Assembly (NCBI GenBank): GCA_946546945.1
Contig: CAMNOU010000006.1
Span: forward strand, 1-64,000
Origin: an uncultured Lachnospiraceae bacterium
GTDB lineage: Bacteria > Bacillota > Clostridia > Lachnospirales > Lachnospiraceae
Direction: 5' to 3'
Length of the DNA stretch: 64,000 bases
Shown: piece after piece, positions 45,291 to 54,539 of the stretch
Position numbering within the stretch: the first letter of the stretch is position 1
Layout of the letters: every line of letters starts with the position of its first letter
The notes under the pieces: model-generated
The model's input: the letters and a program-made list of their open reading frames with translations, nothing else
Databases searched by the model: none
Told to the model about the DNA's origin: nothing
Translations under genes and position numbers: made by a program

Positions 45291-45335
45291 TTGTTTTTTG
45301 ATGCCCGAAAGGATATACTAAAAAAAGTACTTTCG
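45291..45335 (+). promoter_or_regulatory. Promoter and inverted repeat before the RpiR gene
   Basis: TTGTTT, 17 nt, TATACT (45314-45319). The arms CGAAAG (45306) and CTTTCG (45330) flank the -10 box, so a bound protein would block initiation. This is the expected place for autoregulation by the RpiR product. Confidence 0.55.
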
Positions 45336-45354
45336 AAAAACAGGGGTAATACAA

Positions 45355-46236
45355 ATGAACCAGTCGAATGATCTGCTGAACCGGATCAAAGAGCATTACA
45401 GTCAGATGAGCAAAGGGCAGAAGCTTCTGTCGGAATATGTGACCGGGAATTATGACAAGGCTGCATTTCTGACCGCCGGGAAGCTGGGGAAGACGGTCGG
45501 AATCAGTGAGTCGACGGTCGTGCGCTTTGCCACCAGCCTCGGTTACCAGGGGTATCCGGAATTTCAGGCCGCACTGCAGGAACTGGTGAAAAACAGGCTG
45601 AATTCCATTCAGAGAATGGAAGTTACCTATGGCAGGATCAGCCAGACACGGATCCTGGAATATGTTCTGCGCTCAGATGAGCAGAAGATCAGGGAGACGC
45701 TGGATCAGATCGATCAGGCAGCGTTTGAACACGCTCTGGATCTGATATCCGGGGCGGAGAATATTTATATCATAGGGACCAGAAGCTGCGCTCCTCTTGC
45801 CGGTTTTCTGGGCTATTATTTCAATCTGATCTTTGAGAATGTTCATATTCTTCACACCAGCAGTTCAAGCGAGCTCTATGAGCAGATGGTGCGCATCAGC
45901 AGCCGCGACGCCATTATCGGCATCAGTTTTCCGCGCTATTCGATGCGGACTCTGAAAGCACTGGAATTCGCCTACAGCAGGCATGCAAAGGTGATTACGC
46001 TTACGGACAGTGTTCATGCGCCGATCAGCCAGTATTCCTCAGCCGGACTGATTGCCAAGAGTGACATGGCATCGATCGTGGATTCCCTGGTCGCTCCGCT
46101 TTCTGTCATCAATGCACTGATCGTCGGACTTTGTATGCGCAGACAGGATGAGGTAGCGCACACCCTGGGGACGCTGGAGAAAATCTGGGATGAATATGAG
46201 GTATATGAAAGCGTTGACAAGACGGAGAAGTCGTAA
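45355..46236 (+). CDS. MurR/RpiR-family transcriptional regulator
   Basis: 293 aa. The N-terminal helix-turn-helix (about 1-77: LGKTVGISESTVVRFATSLGY) binds DNA. The SIS domain (about 125-255: IYIIGTRSCAPLAGFLGYYF, DAIIGISFPRYS) senses a phosphosugar. No sugar catabolic genes are adjacent, so the target and ligand are unknown. It is probably autoregulated through the dyad across its promoter. Confidence 0.88.
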   Translation: MNQSNDLLNRIKEHYSQMSKGQKLLSEYVTGNYDKAAFLTAGKLGKTVGISESTVVRFATSLGYQGYPEFQAALQELVKNRLNSIQRMEVTYGRISQTRILEYVLRSDEQKIRETLDQIDQAAFEHALDLISGAENIYIIGTRSCAPLAGFLGYYFNLIFENVHILHTSSSSELYEQMVRISSRDAIIGISFPRYSMRTLKALEFAYSRHAKVITLTDSVHAPISQYSSAGLIAKSDMASIVDSLVAPLSVINALIVGLCMRRQDEVAHTLGTLEKIWDEYEVYESVDKTEKS

Positions 46237-46275
46237 CGCTGAAATGCCGGAACAAAAAGCAGGAGATCGGAAAGT

Positions 46276-47520
46276 ATGCGAAAAGTAGTGGTGATCGGCG
46301 CGGGGCCGGCCGGGATGATGGCAGCCCTGACTGCCGCCGAAAACGGAAATGAAGTGACTTTGTTCGAGCACAATGAGAAGACCGGGAAAAAGCTGTTCCT
46401 GACCGGGAAGGGACGGTGCAACCTGACAAATGCGTGCGATATCGATGAGCTCTTTGAACATATCACCAGAAACCCCAAATTTCTTTACAGCGCGATTCAC
46501 CGGTTTGATAACGGTGATGTGATGAAGTTTTTCGAACAGCAGGGCCTCCGGCTGAAGATAGAGCGCGGCAACCGTGTGTTTCCGCAGTCAGACCATTCTT
46601 CGGACGTGATCAAAGCCCTGAACACAGCACTCCGGAAAGCCGGCGTTACGGTGCGTCTGAATTCCGATGTCAGGAAACTGCTGACGGAAGACGGCGGCAT
46701 AACCGGAATCGTGTATGATTCCTTCGATGATCACAAAAAAGGACAGACCTTCTTATGTGATGCAGTGATCATCGCCTGCGGCGGAGTTTCTTATCCAAGT
46801 ACGGGCTCGGACGGCAGCGGCTGGCGTATGCTGGAGGAACTCGGGCATACCCGCAGTGAGATCCGGCCTTCCCTCATCGGGGTGCGGACCGGGGAGGATT
46901 ATATCCTTCGGCTTCAGGGGCTGACGCTGAAGAATATTTCACTTCTGATCAGAAACGGGAAGAAAAAGCTCTATGAGGAATTCGGGGAGCTTTTGTTTAC
47001 GCATCAGGGGATCAGCGGGCCTGTTGTGCTGACGGCAAGCAGTGTGATCGCGGATAAGTACTGGAAGGAGAATCTTGATTTTGAGATCGATCTGAAGCCT
47101 TCGCTGACACCGGAACAGCTGGACAGGCGCCTGCAGCGTGATTTTTCGCAGAATCTGAACAAGCAGTTCAGAAATGCGCTGAGCGGACTGCTGCCATCCA
47201 AAATGATTCCTGTGATCGTTGAATTGTCCGGCGTCGATCCGGAAAAAAAGATTCATTCCGTTACCAGAGAAGAGAGAAACGAACTGATCCGGCTGCTGAA
47301 GCATTTTCCGGGTACGATCACAGGGCTCGGGAAGATGGAGGAGGCAATCATTACCCGCGGGGGGATCAAAGTGAAGGAAGTGAATCCGTCCACGATGGAA
47401 TCCAGGCTGATCCGCGGACTGTATGTGTGCGGAGAGATGCTCGATGTAGATGCGGTGACCGGCGGTTTCAATCTGCAGATCGCATGGTCCACGGGACATC
47501 TGGCCGGATGCAGTGTGTAA
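46276..47520 (+). CDS. HI0933/YhiN-family NAD(P)/FAD-dependent oxidoreductase
   Basis: 414 aa. The FAD Rossmann motif VIGAGPAGMMAALTAAENG opens the protein, GRCNLTNA is the family signature, and GEMLDVDAVTGGFNLQIAWSTG closes the FAD site. Proteins of this group are often called aminoacetone oxidase-like, but their physiological reaction is unsettled. It precedes cmk by 60 nt, a frequent arrangement in Clostridia. Confidence 0.87.
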   Translation: MRKVVVIGAGPAGMMAALTAAENGNEVTLFEHNEKTGKKLFLTGKGRCNLTNACDIDELFEHITRNPKFLYSAIHRFDNGDVMKFFEQQGLRLKIERGNRVFPQSDHSSDVIKALNTALRKAGVTVRLNSDVRKLLTEDGGITGIVYDSFDDHKKGQTFLCDAVIIACGGVSYPSTGSDGSGWRMLEELGHTRSEIRPSLIGVRTGEDYILRLQGLTLKNISLLIRNGKKKLYEEFGELLFTHQGISGPVVLTASSVIADKYWKENLDFEIDLKPSLTPEQLDRRLQRDFSQNLNKQFRNALSGLLPSKMIPVIVELSGVDPEKKIHSVTREERNELIRLLKHFPGTITGLGKMEEAIITRGGIKVKEVNPSTMESRLIRGLYVCGEMLDVDAVTGGFNLQIAWSTGHLAGCSV

Positions 47521-47580
47521 GATTGTGCGCTTAAAGACAGTACACAGACAAAAGAAAAAGAATAAGCGGGGAGAATTCAG

Positions 47581-48294
47581 ATGAGTTATAATATTGCAAT
47601 TGACGGACCTGCGGGGGCAGGAAAAAGTACCATCGCAAAGAAGCTGGCTGAGCGGCTGTCTTTCCTTTATGTTGATACCGGCGCGATGTATCGGGCGATG
47701 GCCTATTATTTTCTTTCCCATCATATCCGGGCAGAGGAAGAGGACAGGATCCGGGAAGCCTGTGGGGACATCAGCATCGATATCATTTACAGGGACGGAA
47801 CACAGCGGGTCCTGCTGAATCAGGAAGATGTTTCGGAAAAAATCCGGCAGGAGGAAGTCGGGAATATGGCATCCGCTACAAGCGGCTACCCTTTTGTCCG
47901 GCAGAAACTGCTGAATCTGCAGAGGTCGCTGGCCTGTTCGAATGATGTCATCATGGATGGACGGGATATCGGTACGGCCATTCTTCCGGACGCGGATCTG
48001 AAGATTTATCTCACGGCCAGCCCGGAGGCGCGGGCGAAGCGCCGCTATCTGGAGCTTGTGCAGAAAAATATCCCGTGTGATCTGGAAGCAATTAAACGGG
48101 ATATCGAAGAAAGAGATGACAGAGATATGCACCGCAAGATCGCTCCGCTGAGAGCGGCGGAAGATGCAAGGATTCTGGATTCCTCTGATATGGGGATCGA
48201 GGAAGTGCTTTCGGCCATTGAGGAAATGGTCAGAGAAAACCGGAAGGAAGAGAAGATTTCCGGCGAACCGCAGCAGAAAAGGGAAAACAGATGA
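47581..48294 (+). CDS. cmk: (d)CMP kinase
   Basis: 237 aa: P loop IDGPAGAGKSTIAKKLA, DTGAMYRAMAYYFL and the DGRDIGT motif. It phosphorylates CMP and dCMP. The last residues are a charged tail overlapping the ispH start by 4 nt. Confidence 0.95.
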   Translation: MSYNIAIDGPAGAGKSTIAKKLAERLSFLYVDTGAMYRAMAYYFLSHHIRAEEEDRIREACGDISIDIIYRDGTQRVLLNQEDVSEKIRQEEVGNMASATSGYPFVRQKLLNLQRSLACSNDVIMDGRDIGTAILPDADLKIYLTASPEARAKRRYLELVQKNIPCDLEAIKRDIEERDDRDMHRKIAPLRAAEDARILDSSDMGIEEVLSAIEEMVRENRKEEKISGEPQQKRENR

Positions 48295-49175
48295 AGGTTG
48301 AACTGGCAAAAAAAGCAGGGTTCTGTTTCGGTGTGAACAGGGCGGTTGAGCTTGCGTATCAGGAGGCTGAGTGCAAAGAAAAACCGGTTTGCAGTTTCGG
48401 GCCGGTCATACACAACGAAGAAGTGATCGCAGATCTTCAGAAAAAAGGAGTGAGCGTGGTCAATAATCTTGAGGAACTGAAAGAGTCCGGATGCAAAACG
48501 GTGATCATACGGTCTCACGGAGTTCCGGAATCCGTCCAGAAGGAACTGGAAGCAGACGGACGCAAGGTCATTGATGCCACCTGCCCTTTTGTAAAAAAGA
48601 TCCATTCGATTGTGCGGGAGTATTCCCTTAAGGGGTATGAGATCATTATTATCGGAAGTCCGGATCATTCGGAAGTCCAGGGCATTATCGGATGGTCTTC
48701 CCCCGGACATACGATGGTTATTTCTGATGAGAAAGATGCAGAGGAACTGAATCTCTCCGGAAAAGATAAAATCTGTGTTGTATCACAGACGACATTTAAT
48801 CATAATAAATTTAAATATTTAGTTGAAATTATTCGAAAAAAAGAGTATTATAAAACAGGTACCGTGAAAAAGGATACCGATCTTGTAATACACAATACAA
48901 TCTGCAGTGCCACATTGGAACGTCAGTCAGCAGCAGCGCAGCTGGCCGGTCAGGTGGATGCGATGATTGTGATCGGAGGACTGAGCAGCTCCAATACAAA
49001 GAAATTGTATGATATCTGCTCTGAGCATTGTAAAAATACTTACTTTATACAAACGAAGGAAGACCTGAGACATTCTGATTTTTCGCGTTTCGGCTACGTA
49101 GGTATTACAGCAGGGGCGTCCACCCCAAATAATATAATTGAGGAGGTTCAAAAGTATGTCAGAAATGAACTTTGA
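48291..49175 (+). CDS. ispH: 4-hydroxy-3-methylbut-2-enyl diphosphate reductase
   Basis: The final step of the MEP isoprenoid pathway; an oxygen-sensitive [4Fe-4S] enzyme. The three cluster cysteines are in KKAGFCFGV, DATCPFV and NTICSATLERQ. 294 aa. In many Clostridia ispH is fused to rpsA; here the genes instead overlap by 20 nt in different frames, which keeps translation coupled. Confidence 0.95.
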   Translation: MKVELAKKAGFCFGVNRAVELAYQEAECKEKPVCSFGPVIHNEEVIADLQKKGVSVVNNLEELKESGCKTVIIRSHGVPESVQKELEADGRKVIDATCPFVKKIHSIVREYSLKGYEIIIIGSPDHSEVQGIIGWSSPGHTMVISDEKDAEELNLSGKDKICVVSQTTFNHNKFKYLVEIIRKKEYYKTGTVKKDTDLVIHNTICSATLERQSAAAQLAGQVDAMIVIGGLSSSNTKKLYDICSEHCKNTYFIQTKEDLRHSDFSRFGYVGITAGASTPNNIIEEVQKYVRNEL

Positions 49176-50274
49176 ACAAATGTTGGATGAATTTTCAAAA
49201 ACAATCAGAAATGGAGAGGTAGTCGAAGGCACTGTTATAGATGTTAAACCGGATGAGATCGTCCTGAATATTGGCTATAAGGCTGATGGTATCATTACCC
49301 GCAGTGAGTATACAAACGACTCCAGTGTTGACCTGACCACAGTGGTTTCCGTCGGTGATACGATGGAAGCAAAAGTACTGAAGGTCAATGACGGTGAGGG
49401 CCAGGTGCTGCTTACATATAAGCGCCTTGCTGCCGAGAAGGGAAGCAAGCGTCTCGAGGAAGCTTTCCAGAATGAGGAAGTTCTGAGAGGACCTGTTACA
49501 CAGGTGCTTGACGGCGGACTGAGCGTTGTGATCGATGACACCAGAATCTTTATTCCGGCAAGTCTTGTATCTGATGTATATGAGAGAGATCTCAGCAAAT
49601 ACAAAGATCAGGAGATCGAGTTCGTGCTTACCGAGTTCGCTCCGAGAAGAAGACGCATCATCGGTGACCGCAAACGCCTGCTCGTTGCTGAGAAGGCACG
49701 CAAACAGGCGGAGCTGCTTGAGCGCATCAGCATTGGCGATGTGATCGAAGGTACTGTTAAGAACATTACAGATTTCGGCGCATTCATCGATCTGGGCGGA
49801 GCAGACGGACTGCTGCACATTTCTGAGATGTCATGGGGACGTGTGGACAACCCCCGCAAGATCTATAAAGTCGGTCAGACTGTCAGAGTATTTATCAAAG
49901 ATATCAAAGACACCAAGATCGCACTTTCTGTCAAGTTCCCGGAGGATAATCCCTGGAACAATGCCGCTGAAAAGTATGCCGTAGGCACGATCGTTACAGG
50001 AAAAGTTGCACGTATGACTGACTTCGGCGCTTTCGTAGAGCTTGCGCCGGGCGTAGACGCACTTCTGCATGTTTCACAGATTTCCAGAGAGCATGTTGAG
50101 AAGCCGTCTGACGTACTTTCCATTGGTCAGGAGATCGAGGCAAAGATCGTAGACTTCAATGAGCAGGACAGAAGAATCAGCCTGAGCATCAGAGCAATCA
50201 CACCTGCACATCCGGCAGCACAGGAGGCTCCGGAACAGGAAGAAGCTCCGGAAGAAGAGACAACAGAAGAATAA
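49156..50274 (+). CDS. rpsA: 30S ribosomal protein S1-like, short (four S1 domains)
   Basis: 372 aa with repeated S1 modules: about 20-90, 105-170, 190-258 (GTVKNITDFGAFIDLGGADGLLHISEMSWG) and 275-345 (GKVARMTDFGAFVELAPGVDALLHVSQIS). An acidic Glu/Pro tail follows. This is the short Gram-positive form; it may not act like the six-domain E. coli S1. ATG 49156 has AGGAGG upstream, within the end of ispH. Confidence 0.92.
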   Translation: MSEMNFEQMLDEFSKTIRNGEVVEGTVIDVKPDEIVLNIGYKADGIITRSEYTNDSSVDLTTVVSVGDTMEAKVLKVNDGEGQVLLTYKRLAAEKGSKRLEEAFQNEEVLRGPVTQVLDGGLSVVIDDTRIFIPASLVSDVYERDLSKYKDQEIEFVLTEFAPRRRRIIGDRKRLLVAEKARKQAELLERISIGDVIEGTVKNITDFGAFIDLGGADGLLHISEMSWGRVDNPRKIYKVGQTVRVFIKDIKDTKIALSVKFPEDNPWNNAAEKYAVGTIVTGKVARMTDFGAFVELAPGVDALLHVSQISREHVEKPSDVLSIGQEIEAKIVDFNEQDRRISLSIRAITPAHPAAQEAPEQEEAPEEETTEE

Positions 50275-50290
50275 GAGGAAACTCATAAAA

Positions 50291-50315
50291 GCCGCACCGG
50301 TCAGGTGCGGCTTTT
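50291..50315. terminator. Terminator between rpsA and the nuclease gene
   Basis: GCCGCACC/GGTGCGGC stem followed by TTTTT. It overlaps the last codons of the convergent nuclease gene. Confidence 0.8.
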
Positions 50316-51413
50316 TGTATCAACGGAGCTTCCGGACATGAGGGCTTCGAAGGACGAGATGAGAAACTGTTTCAGGTCTTTATCCCCGGCGTGTCCGAGT
50401 TCCAGATAAAGACCGTGATCTCCGTAAGACTGGCGCAGAGGACTTCCGGCTGTTTTTGCGGGGACCGAGATGTAATCGCAGACCTTCTTCGAATAGCAGT
50501 TTTTGCGCGTGGCTTTCCGGCGGTGAGCGGGATCGACATAGGCCCCTATGCTTTTGTGAACGGCATAGTCTTCCTGCGGCAGGTAGTAATAGTTTTCGGG
50601 ATCATCAAAAAACTTTTTCAGTTCTCCGTGACGGACCGGATAGGACATCAGGACTTCTTTCTTTTTCACAAACACGGAGAAGTCTTCACCTGTAAGGGAA
50701 AGGTTCGCAGGAAGATCATATTCCGGAAAAAGACGGATGGAAAGCATCTCCCGGCCGTCCCGGTCCGGCGTCCGGACACACGTATCGACCGTAAAGCTGC
50801 CTCCGAGCAGCTCTTTATAGGAGAGCAGGCCGAAGGTCTGGAACATGCCTGTGATATCTTCTTCGTTGTGAAGAAGCAGAGCCTCCCGGATATGAGGATC
50901 CGGATGGCTGAGATACTGCAGGTACTGCTCTGTCAGCTGGCCGCCGGTGAACGGATCCCTGCGCAGATATCCCAGAAACTGCTCGATGTTTCTCTGACGG
51001 CAGGACGGGAGGCGCAGAATGCGGTTCAGAAATCTGGCTTCGCGGTAAAGATCGATGTGCGTCCGCCGGAAGAACGGATCCAAAGACAGATCTCCCCCGA
51101 GAAGGGCAGCGCGCTTTTTCAGAAAAGGGATATCGAACGTACTCCCGTTGAAGGTGATCACGGTAGGAAATCCCGAAAGCCGTTCCTGAAAGGCCCGGAT
51201 GATCTGCGGCTCCTCCGCCGCGGACTCTGCAAAAAACAATTCCGTTGTCAGGCTGCCGCCGTCTTTATAACCGCATCCGATGCAGTAGACCGGATCCCTG
51301 GCGGCAGACAGACCGGTCGTTTCAATGTCGAAAAAAAGCATATCCTCCTGTATTTCACGCTGCGAATAGAGCGGAAGGCCTTCGAAGGAGGTATGTGTGA
51401 TCAAATGTTCCAT
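50301..51413 (-). CDS. YprB-like ribonuclease H-fold 3'-5' exonuclease
   Basis: 370 aa. DEDD-type acidic motifs are visible: FDIETTGL (about residue 29), TFNGSTFDIPF (about 106) and HNEEDITGM (about 183). The C-terminal third has no clear domain and is Tyr/Lys-rich. The family is widespread in Firmicutes and predicted to process nucleic acids, but the exact substrate is unknown. It is monocistronic and converges on rpsA. Confidence 0.85.
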   Translation of the reverse strand: MEHLITHTSFEGLPLYSQREIQEDMLFFDIETTGLSAARDPVYCIGCGYKDGGSLTTELFFAESAAEEPQIIRAFQERLSGFPTVITFNGSTFDIPFLKKRAALLGGDLSLDPFFRRTHIDLYREARFLNRILRLPSCRQRNIEQFLGYLRRDPFTGGQLTEQYLQYLSHPDPHIREALLLHNEEDITGMFQTFGLLSYKELLGGSFTVDTCVRTPDRDGREMLSIRLFPEYDLPANLSLTGEDFSVFVKKKEVLMSYPVRHGELKKFFDDPENYYYLPQEDYAVHKSIGAYVDPAHRRKATRKNCYSKKVCDYISVPAKTAGSPLRQSYGDHGLYLELGHAGDKDLKQFLISSFEALMSGSSVDTKSRT

Positions 51414-51518
51414 TGTGTATCGTATCCTTTAGATAATATGATGGACGGGAATCATGATTTCATTTTACTTCATTATTACATTTTGTCAAATTTAAGTGTA
51501 TTTTTTTCAGTACATTTG

Positions 51519-51546
51519 TTGGATGTAAATAAGTTTATGGTAAAAT
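51519..51546 (+). promoter_or_regulatory. Possible promoter of the rnf operon
   Basis: The extended -10 TGGTAAAAT (TAAAAT at 51541-51546) has TTGGAT 16 nt upstream, about 72 nt before rnfC. The rest of the 204-nt gap is AT-rich and shows only a weak GGCA/TGCC hairpin. Confidence 0.4.
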
Positions 51547-51617
51547 GAATCATAAGTTTTACTGTGGCATGCTATGTGTGCCGGTAAATAAATATTATAA
51601 GAAAGAGGGCATGGGTT

Positions 51618-52940
51618 ATGAGTCTGACTTTTAAGGGCGGCGTCCATCCGTATGATGGAAAAGAGCTGTCCAAAGACAAGCCGATCAAAGAGTACTTACC
51701 CCAGGGAGAGCTGGTCTATCCGTTGTCTCAGCATATCGGAGCTCCGGCGAAACCGGTTGTAAAGGCCGGCGATGAGGTCCTTGCGGGACAGATGATTGCC
51801 GAAGCGGGAGGATTTGTTTCCGCTCCGATCTATGCGACCGTTTCGGGTAAGGTCAAGAAGATTGAAAAAAGACGTGTTGTGGTCGGCGACATGGTTGATT
51901 CTATTGTGATTGAGAACGATGGCCAGTACAATACCGTCGAATTCCATCCGGTAGAGGATGTTTCCGCTTTATCCAAAGAGGAGATTATTGAGAAGATCAA
52001 AAATGCCGGGATCGTAGGTATGGGAGGTGCCGGATTCCCGACACATGTCAAGCTTTCCCCGAAGGAGCCGGATAAGATCGACTATATTATTGCGAACTGC
52101 GCAGAGTGTGAACCTTATCTGACATCTGACTACCGCAGAATGCTGGAGGAGCCGGAGAAGCTGATCGGGGGCATGAAGATCATGCTTTCCCTGTTTGACA
52201 ACGCAAAAGGCATCTTCGGAATTGAGGATAATAAGCCGGACTGCATCAAGCTGCTGTCAGATCTGGTGAAGGATGAGCCGAAAATGGAAGTAAAGGCTCT
52301 GAAGACGAAATATCCGCAGGGTTCAGAGCGTCAGCTTATTTACGCGACCACAAAGAGAGCGATCAATTCGACGATGCTTCCGGCTGATGCAGGGTGCATC
52401 GTGGACAACACAGATACGATCGTTTCCATCTATAAAGCGGTCAAGCTGGGGATGCCGCTGATGCACAGGATCGTGACGATTACCGGCGATGCCATCGCTG
52501 AACCGCAGAACTTCTCCATTTGCATCGGGACAAATTACCGGGAACTGGTGGAAGCCGCAGGCGGGTTCAAAACACAGCCACAGAAAATTATTTCCGGCGG
52601 TCCCATGATGGGATTTGCTATGTTCAGTCTGGATATTCCCACGACAAAGACCACATCTGCGCTGCTGTGCCTGACGGAGGATGAAGTCCAGAAGGCAGAG
52701 GGGCAGGCTACGAACTGCATCAACTGCGGGCGGTGCGTGGAGGCATGTCCTTCCAGGATCATCCCCTCAAGGCTGGCTGATTTCGCACAGAACCATCAGG
52801 CAGAGCAGTTTGAAAAGTGGAACGGTCTGGAGTGCGTCGAGTGCGGAAGCTGCAGCTTTACATGTCCCGCAAAGCGCAATCTGCTTCAGGCGATCCGTGT
52901 GATGAAGAAGACAGTATTAGCAAATAAACGTAAGAAATAA
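51618..52940 (+). CDS. rnfC: Rnf complex subunit C (NADH-binding)
   Basis: 440 aa. It has a glycine-rich NADH/FMN segment (GMGGAGFPTHVKL, NCAECEPYLTSDYR) and two [4Fe-4S] motifs near the C-terminus (CINCGRCVEACP and CVECGSCSFTCP). Rnf couples reduced ferredoxin oxidation to NAD reduction with Na+ or H+ pumping. Gene order C-D-G-E-A-B is the clostridial one. Confidence 0.95.
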   Translation: MSLTFKGGVHPYDGKELSKDKPIKEYLPQGELVYPLSQHIGAPAKPVVKAGDEVLAGQMIAEAGGFVSAPIYATVSGKVKKIEKRRVVVGDMVDSIVIENDGQYNTVEFHPVEDVSALSKEEIIEKIKNAGIVGMGGAGFPTHVKLSPKEPDKIDYIIANCAECEPYLTSDYRRMLEEPEKLIGGMKIMLSLFDNAKGIFGIEDNKPDCIKLLSDLVKDEPKMEVKALKTKYPQGSERQLIYATTKRAINSTMLPADAGCIVDNTDTIVSIYKAVKLGMPLMHRIVTITGDAIAEPQNFSICIGTNYRELVEAAGGFKTQPQKIISGGPMMGFAMFSLDIPTTKTTSALLCLTEDEVQKAEGQATNCINCGRCVEACPSRIIPSRLADFAQNHQAEQFEKWNGLECVECGSCSFTCPAKRNLLQAIRVMKKTVLANKRKK

Positions 52941-52959
52941 TGGAAAGAGGTGGATTATT

Positions 52960-53910
52960 GTGAGTGAGTTATTTAATGTAACATCGTCACCACACGTGAG
53001 ATCCAAAGTAAGTACAGACAAGATTATGCTTTGCGTTATTATTGCATTACTGCCTGCTACTGTATTTGGTATCATCAATTTCGGCCCGAGAGCGCTTGCG
53101 GTTGTCGTTGTTACCATTGCGAGCTGTATCGTATCCGAATATCTTTATAATAAAATTGCACACAAGAAACAGACCATCGGCGATCTGAGCGCGGTCGTTA
53201 CGGGACTTCTCCTGGGACTGAACCTGTCCAGCACGATTCCTTTCTGGATTGCGATCATGGGCGGAGCCTTCGCGATTGTTGTAGTCAAGATGCTGTTTGG
53301 CGGACTTGGACAGAACTTTATGAACCCGGCGCTCGGCGCGAGATGCTTCCTGCTTCTTGCCTTTACCGGACCGATGACGAGTTTCGCGAATATCCCGCTG
53401 GACGGAACCTCCGGCGCAACGCCGCTGTCCGTTCTGCACAATGGCGGACTGTATGAGAATACCATGGCTATGTTCACGGGACGTATCGCCGGTACGATCG
53501 GTGAGACTTCCGTCATCGCCCTTCTGATCGGCGCGATCTTCCTGATCGCTGTTGGAGTGATCGACATCCGTATTCCGGGTACATATATTGTTACCTTTGC
53601 AATTTTTGTCATTCTTTTCGGCGGCCATCTGACCACCGGTGATCTGCCGACCTTTGTTGTTCAGGAAATCTGCGGCGGCGGTCTGATCCTCGGCGCGTTC
53701 TTCATGGCGACGGATTATGTCACTTCACCAATTACACCGAGAGGAAAGATCATTTACGGTATCATCTGCGGATGTCTGCTGGGAATCTTCCGTCTCTTCG
53801 GTGCTTCCGCGGAGGGATGTTCCTACTCCATCATCTTTGCAAATATGCTGGTGCCTCTGATCGAGAGATTTACGGTGCCGAAACCATTTGGTAAAGGAGG
53901 GGAGATATAA
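52960..53910 (+). CDS. rnfD: Rnf complex subunit D (membrane, covalent FMN)
   Basis: 316 aa, multi-spanning. The covalent flavin site is SGATPLS (Thr in DGTSGATPL), the substrate of ApbE. It starts with GTG, preceded by AAAGAGGTGG. It shares its last base with the next start codon. Confidence 0.94.
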   Translation: MSELFNVTSSPHVRSKVSTDKIMLCVIIALLPATVFGIINFGPRALAVVVVTIASCIVSEYLYNKIAHKKQTIGDLSAVVTGLLLGLNLSSTIPFWIAIMGGAFAIVVVKMLFGGLGQNFMNPALGARCFLLLAFTGPMTSFANIPLDGTSGATPLSVLHNGGLYENTMAMFTGRIAGTIGETSVIALLIGAIFLIAVGVIDIRIPGTYIVTFAIFVILFGGHLTTGDLPTFVVQEICGGGLILGAFFMATDYVTSPITPRGKIIYGIICGCLLGIFRLFGASAEGCSYSIIFANMLVPLIERFTVPKPFGKGGEI

Positions 53911-54539
53911 TGAAAAACACAATCGTGAAAGACGCCCTGATCCTTTTTCTGATTACGATCGTAGCCGGTTTCGGACTCGGCGCTGTCCATGAGATCACTC
54001 TGGAGCCCATTGCCGCTGCGAACGAGAAAGCACAGCAGGATGCCTACAAAGCGGTATTCCCTGATGCGGATTCCTTCGTTGACCTTCCGGGATTTTCGGT
54101 GGAGACGGCCACACAGGCGGCAATCGAAAGCGGTTATCCGGATGATTCCATTGAAAACTGTGTGCAGGCGGTGGATGCCGACGGAAATCTTCTCGGCTAT
54201 GTCATCAATGCGACAGACCCCAACAGCTATGGCGGAGATGTAACGTTATCTCTGGGCGTGCGTGTTGACGGAACGGTTAACGGATATTCTATTACAGAGA
54301 TCAATGATACGGCCGGACTCGGCATGAAAGCGAGAGAGGAAGCTTTCTCCTCACAGTATGCCGGCAAACAGGTCGATATGTTTGTGGTTACAAAGACCGG
54401 TGCCACATCGGATGATGAGATCAACGCGATCAGCGGTGCGACCATTACTTCTGACGCGGTGACATCGGCTGTGAATGCAGGACTGAGTTATTACAGATAC
54501 CTGATGAATCTGACGGGAGGGGAGCTGCTCAATGAATAA
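53910..54539 (+). CDS. rnfG: Rnf complex subunit G (covalent FMN)
   Basis: 209 aa with one N-terminal membrane anchor (DALILFLITIVAGFGLGAV) and an extracytoplasmic FMN domain. The flavinylated threonine is in ISGATITS. ApbE encoded 2.2 kb downstream would attach the flavin. Confidence 0.94.
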   Translation: MKNTIVKDALILFLITIVAGFGLGAVHEITLEPIAAANEKAQQDAYKAVFPDADSFVDLPGFSVETATQAAIESGYPDDSIENCVQAVDADGNLLGYVINATDPNSYGGDVTLSLGVRVDGTVNGYSITEINDTAGLGMKAREEAFSSQYAGKQVDMFVVTKTGATSDDEINAISGATITSDAVTSAVNAGLSYYRYLMNLTGGELLNE

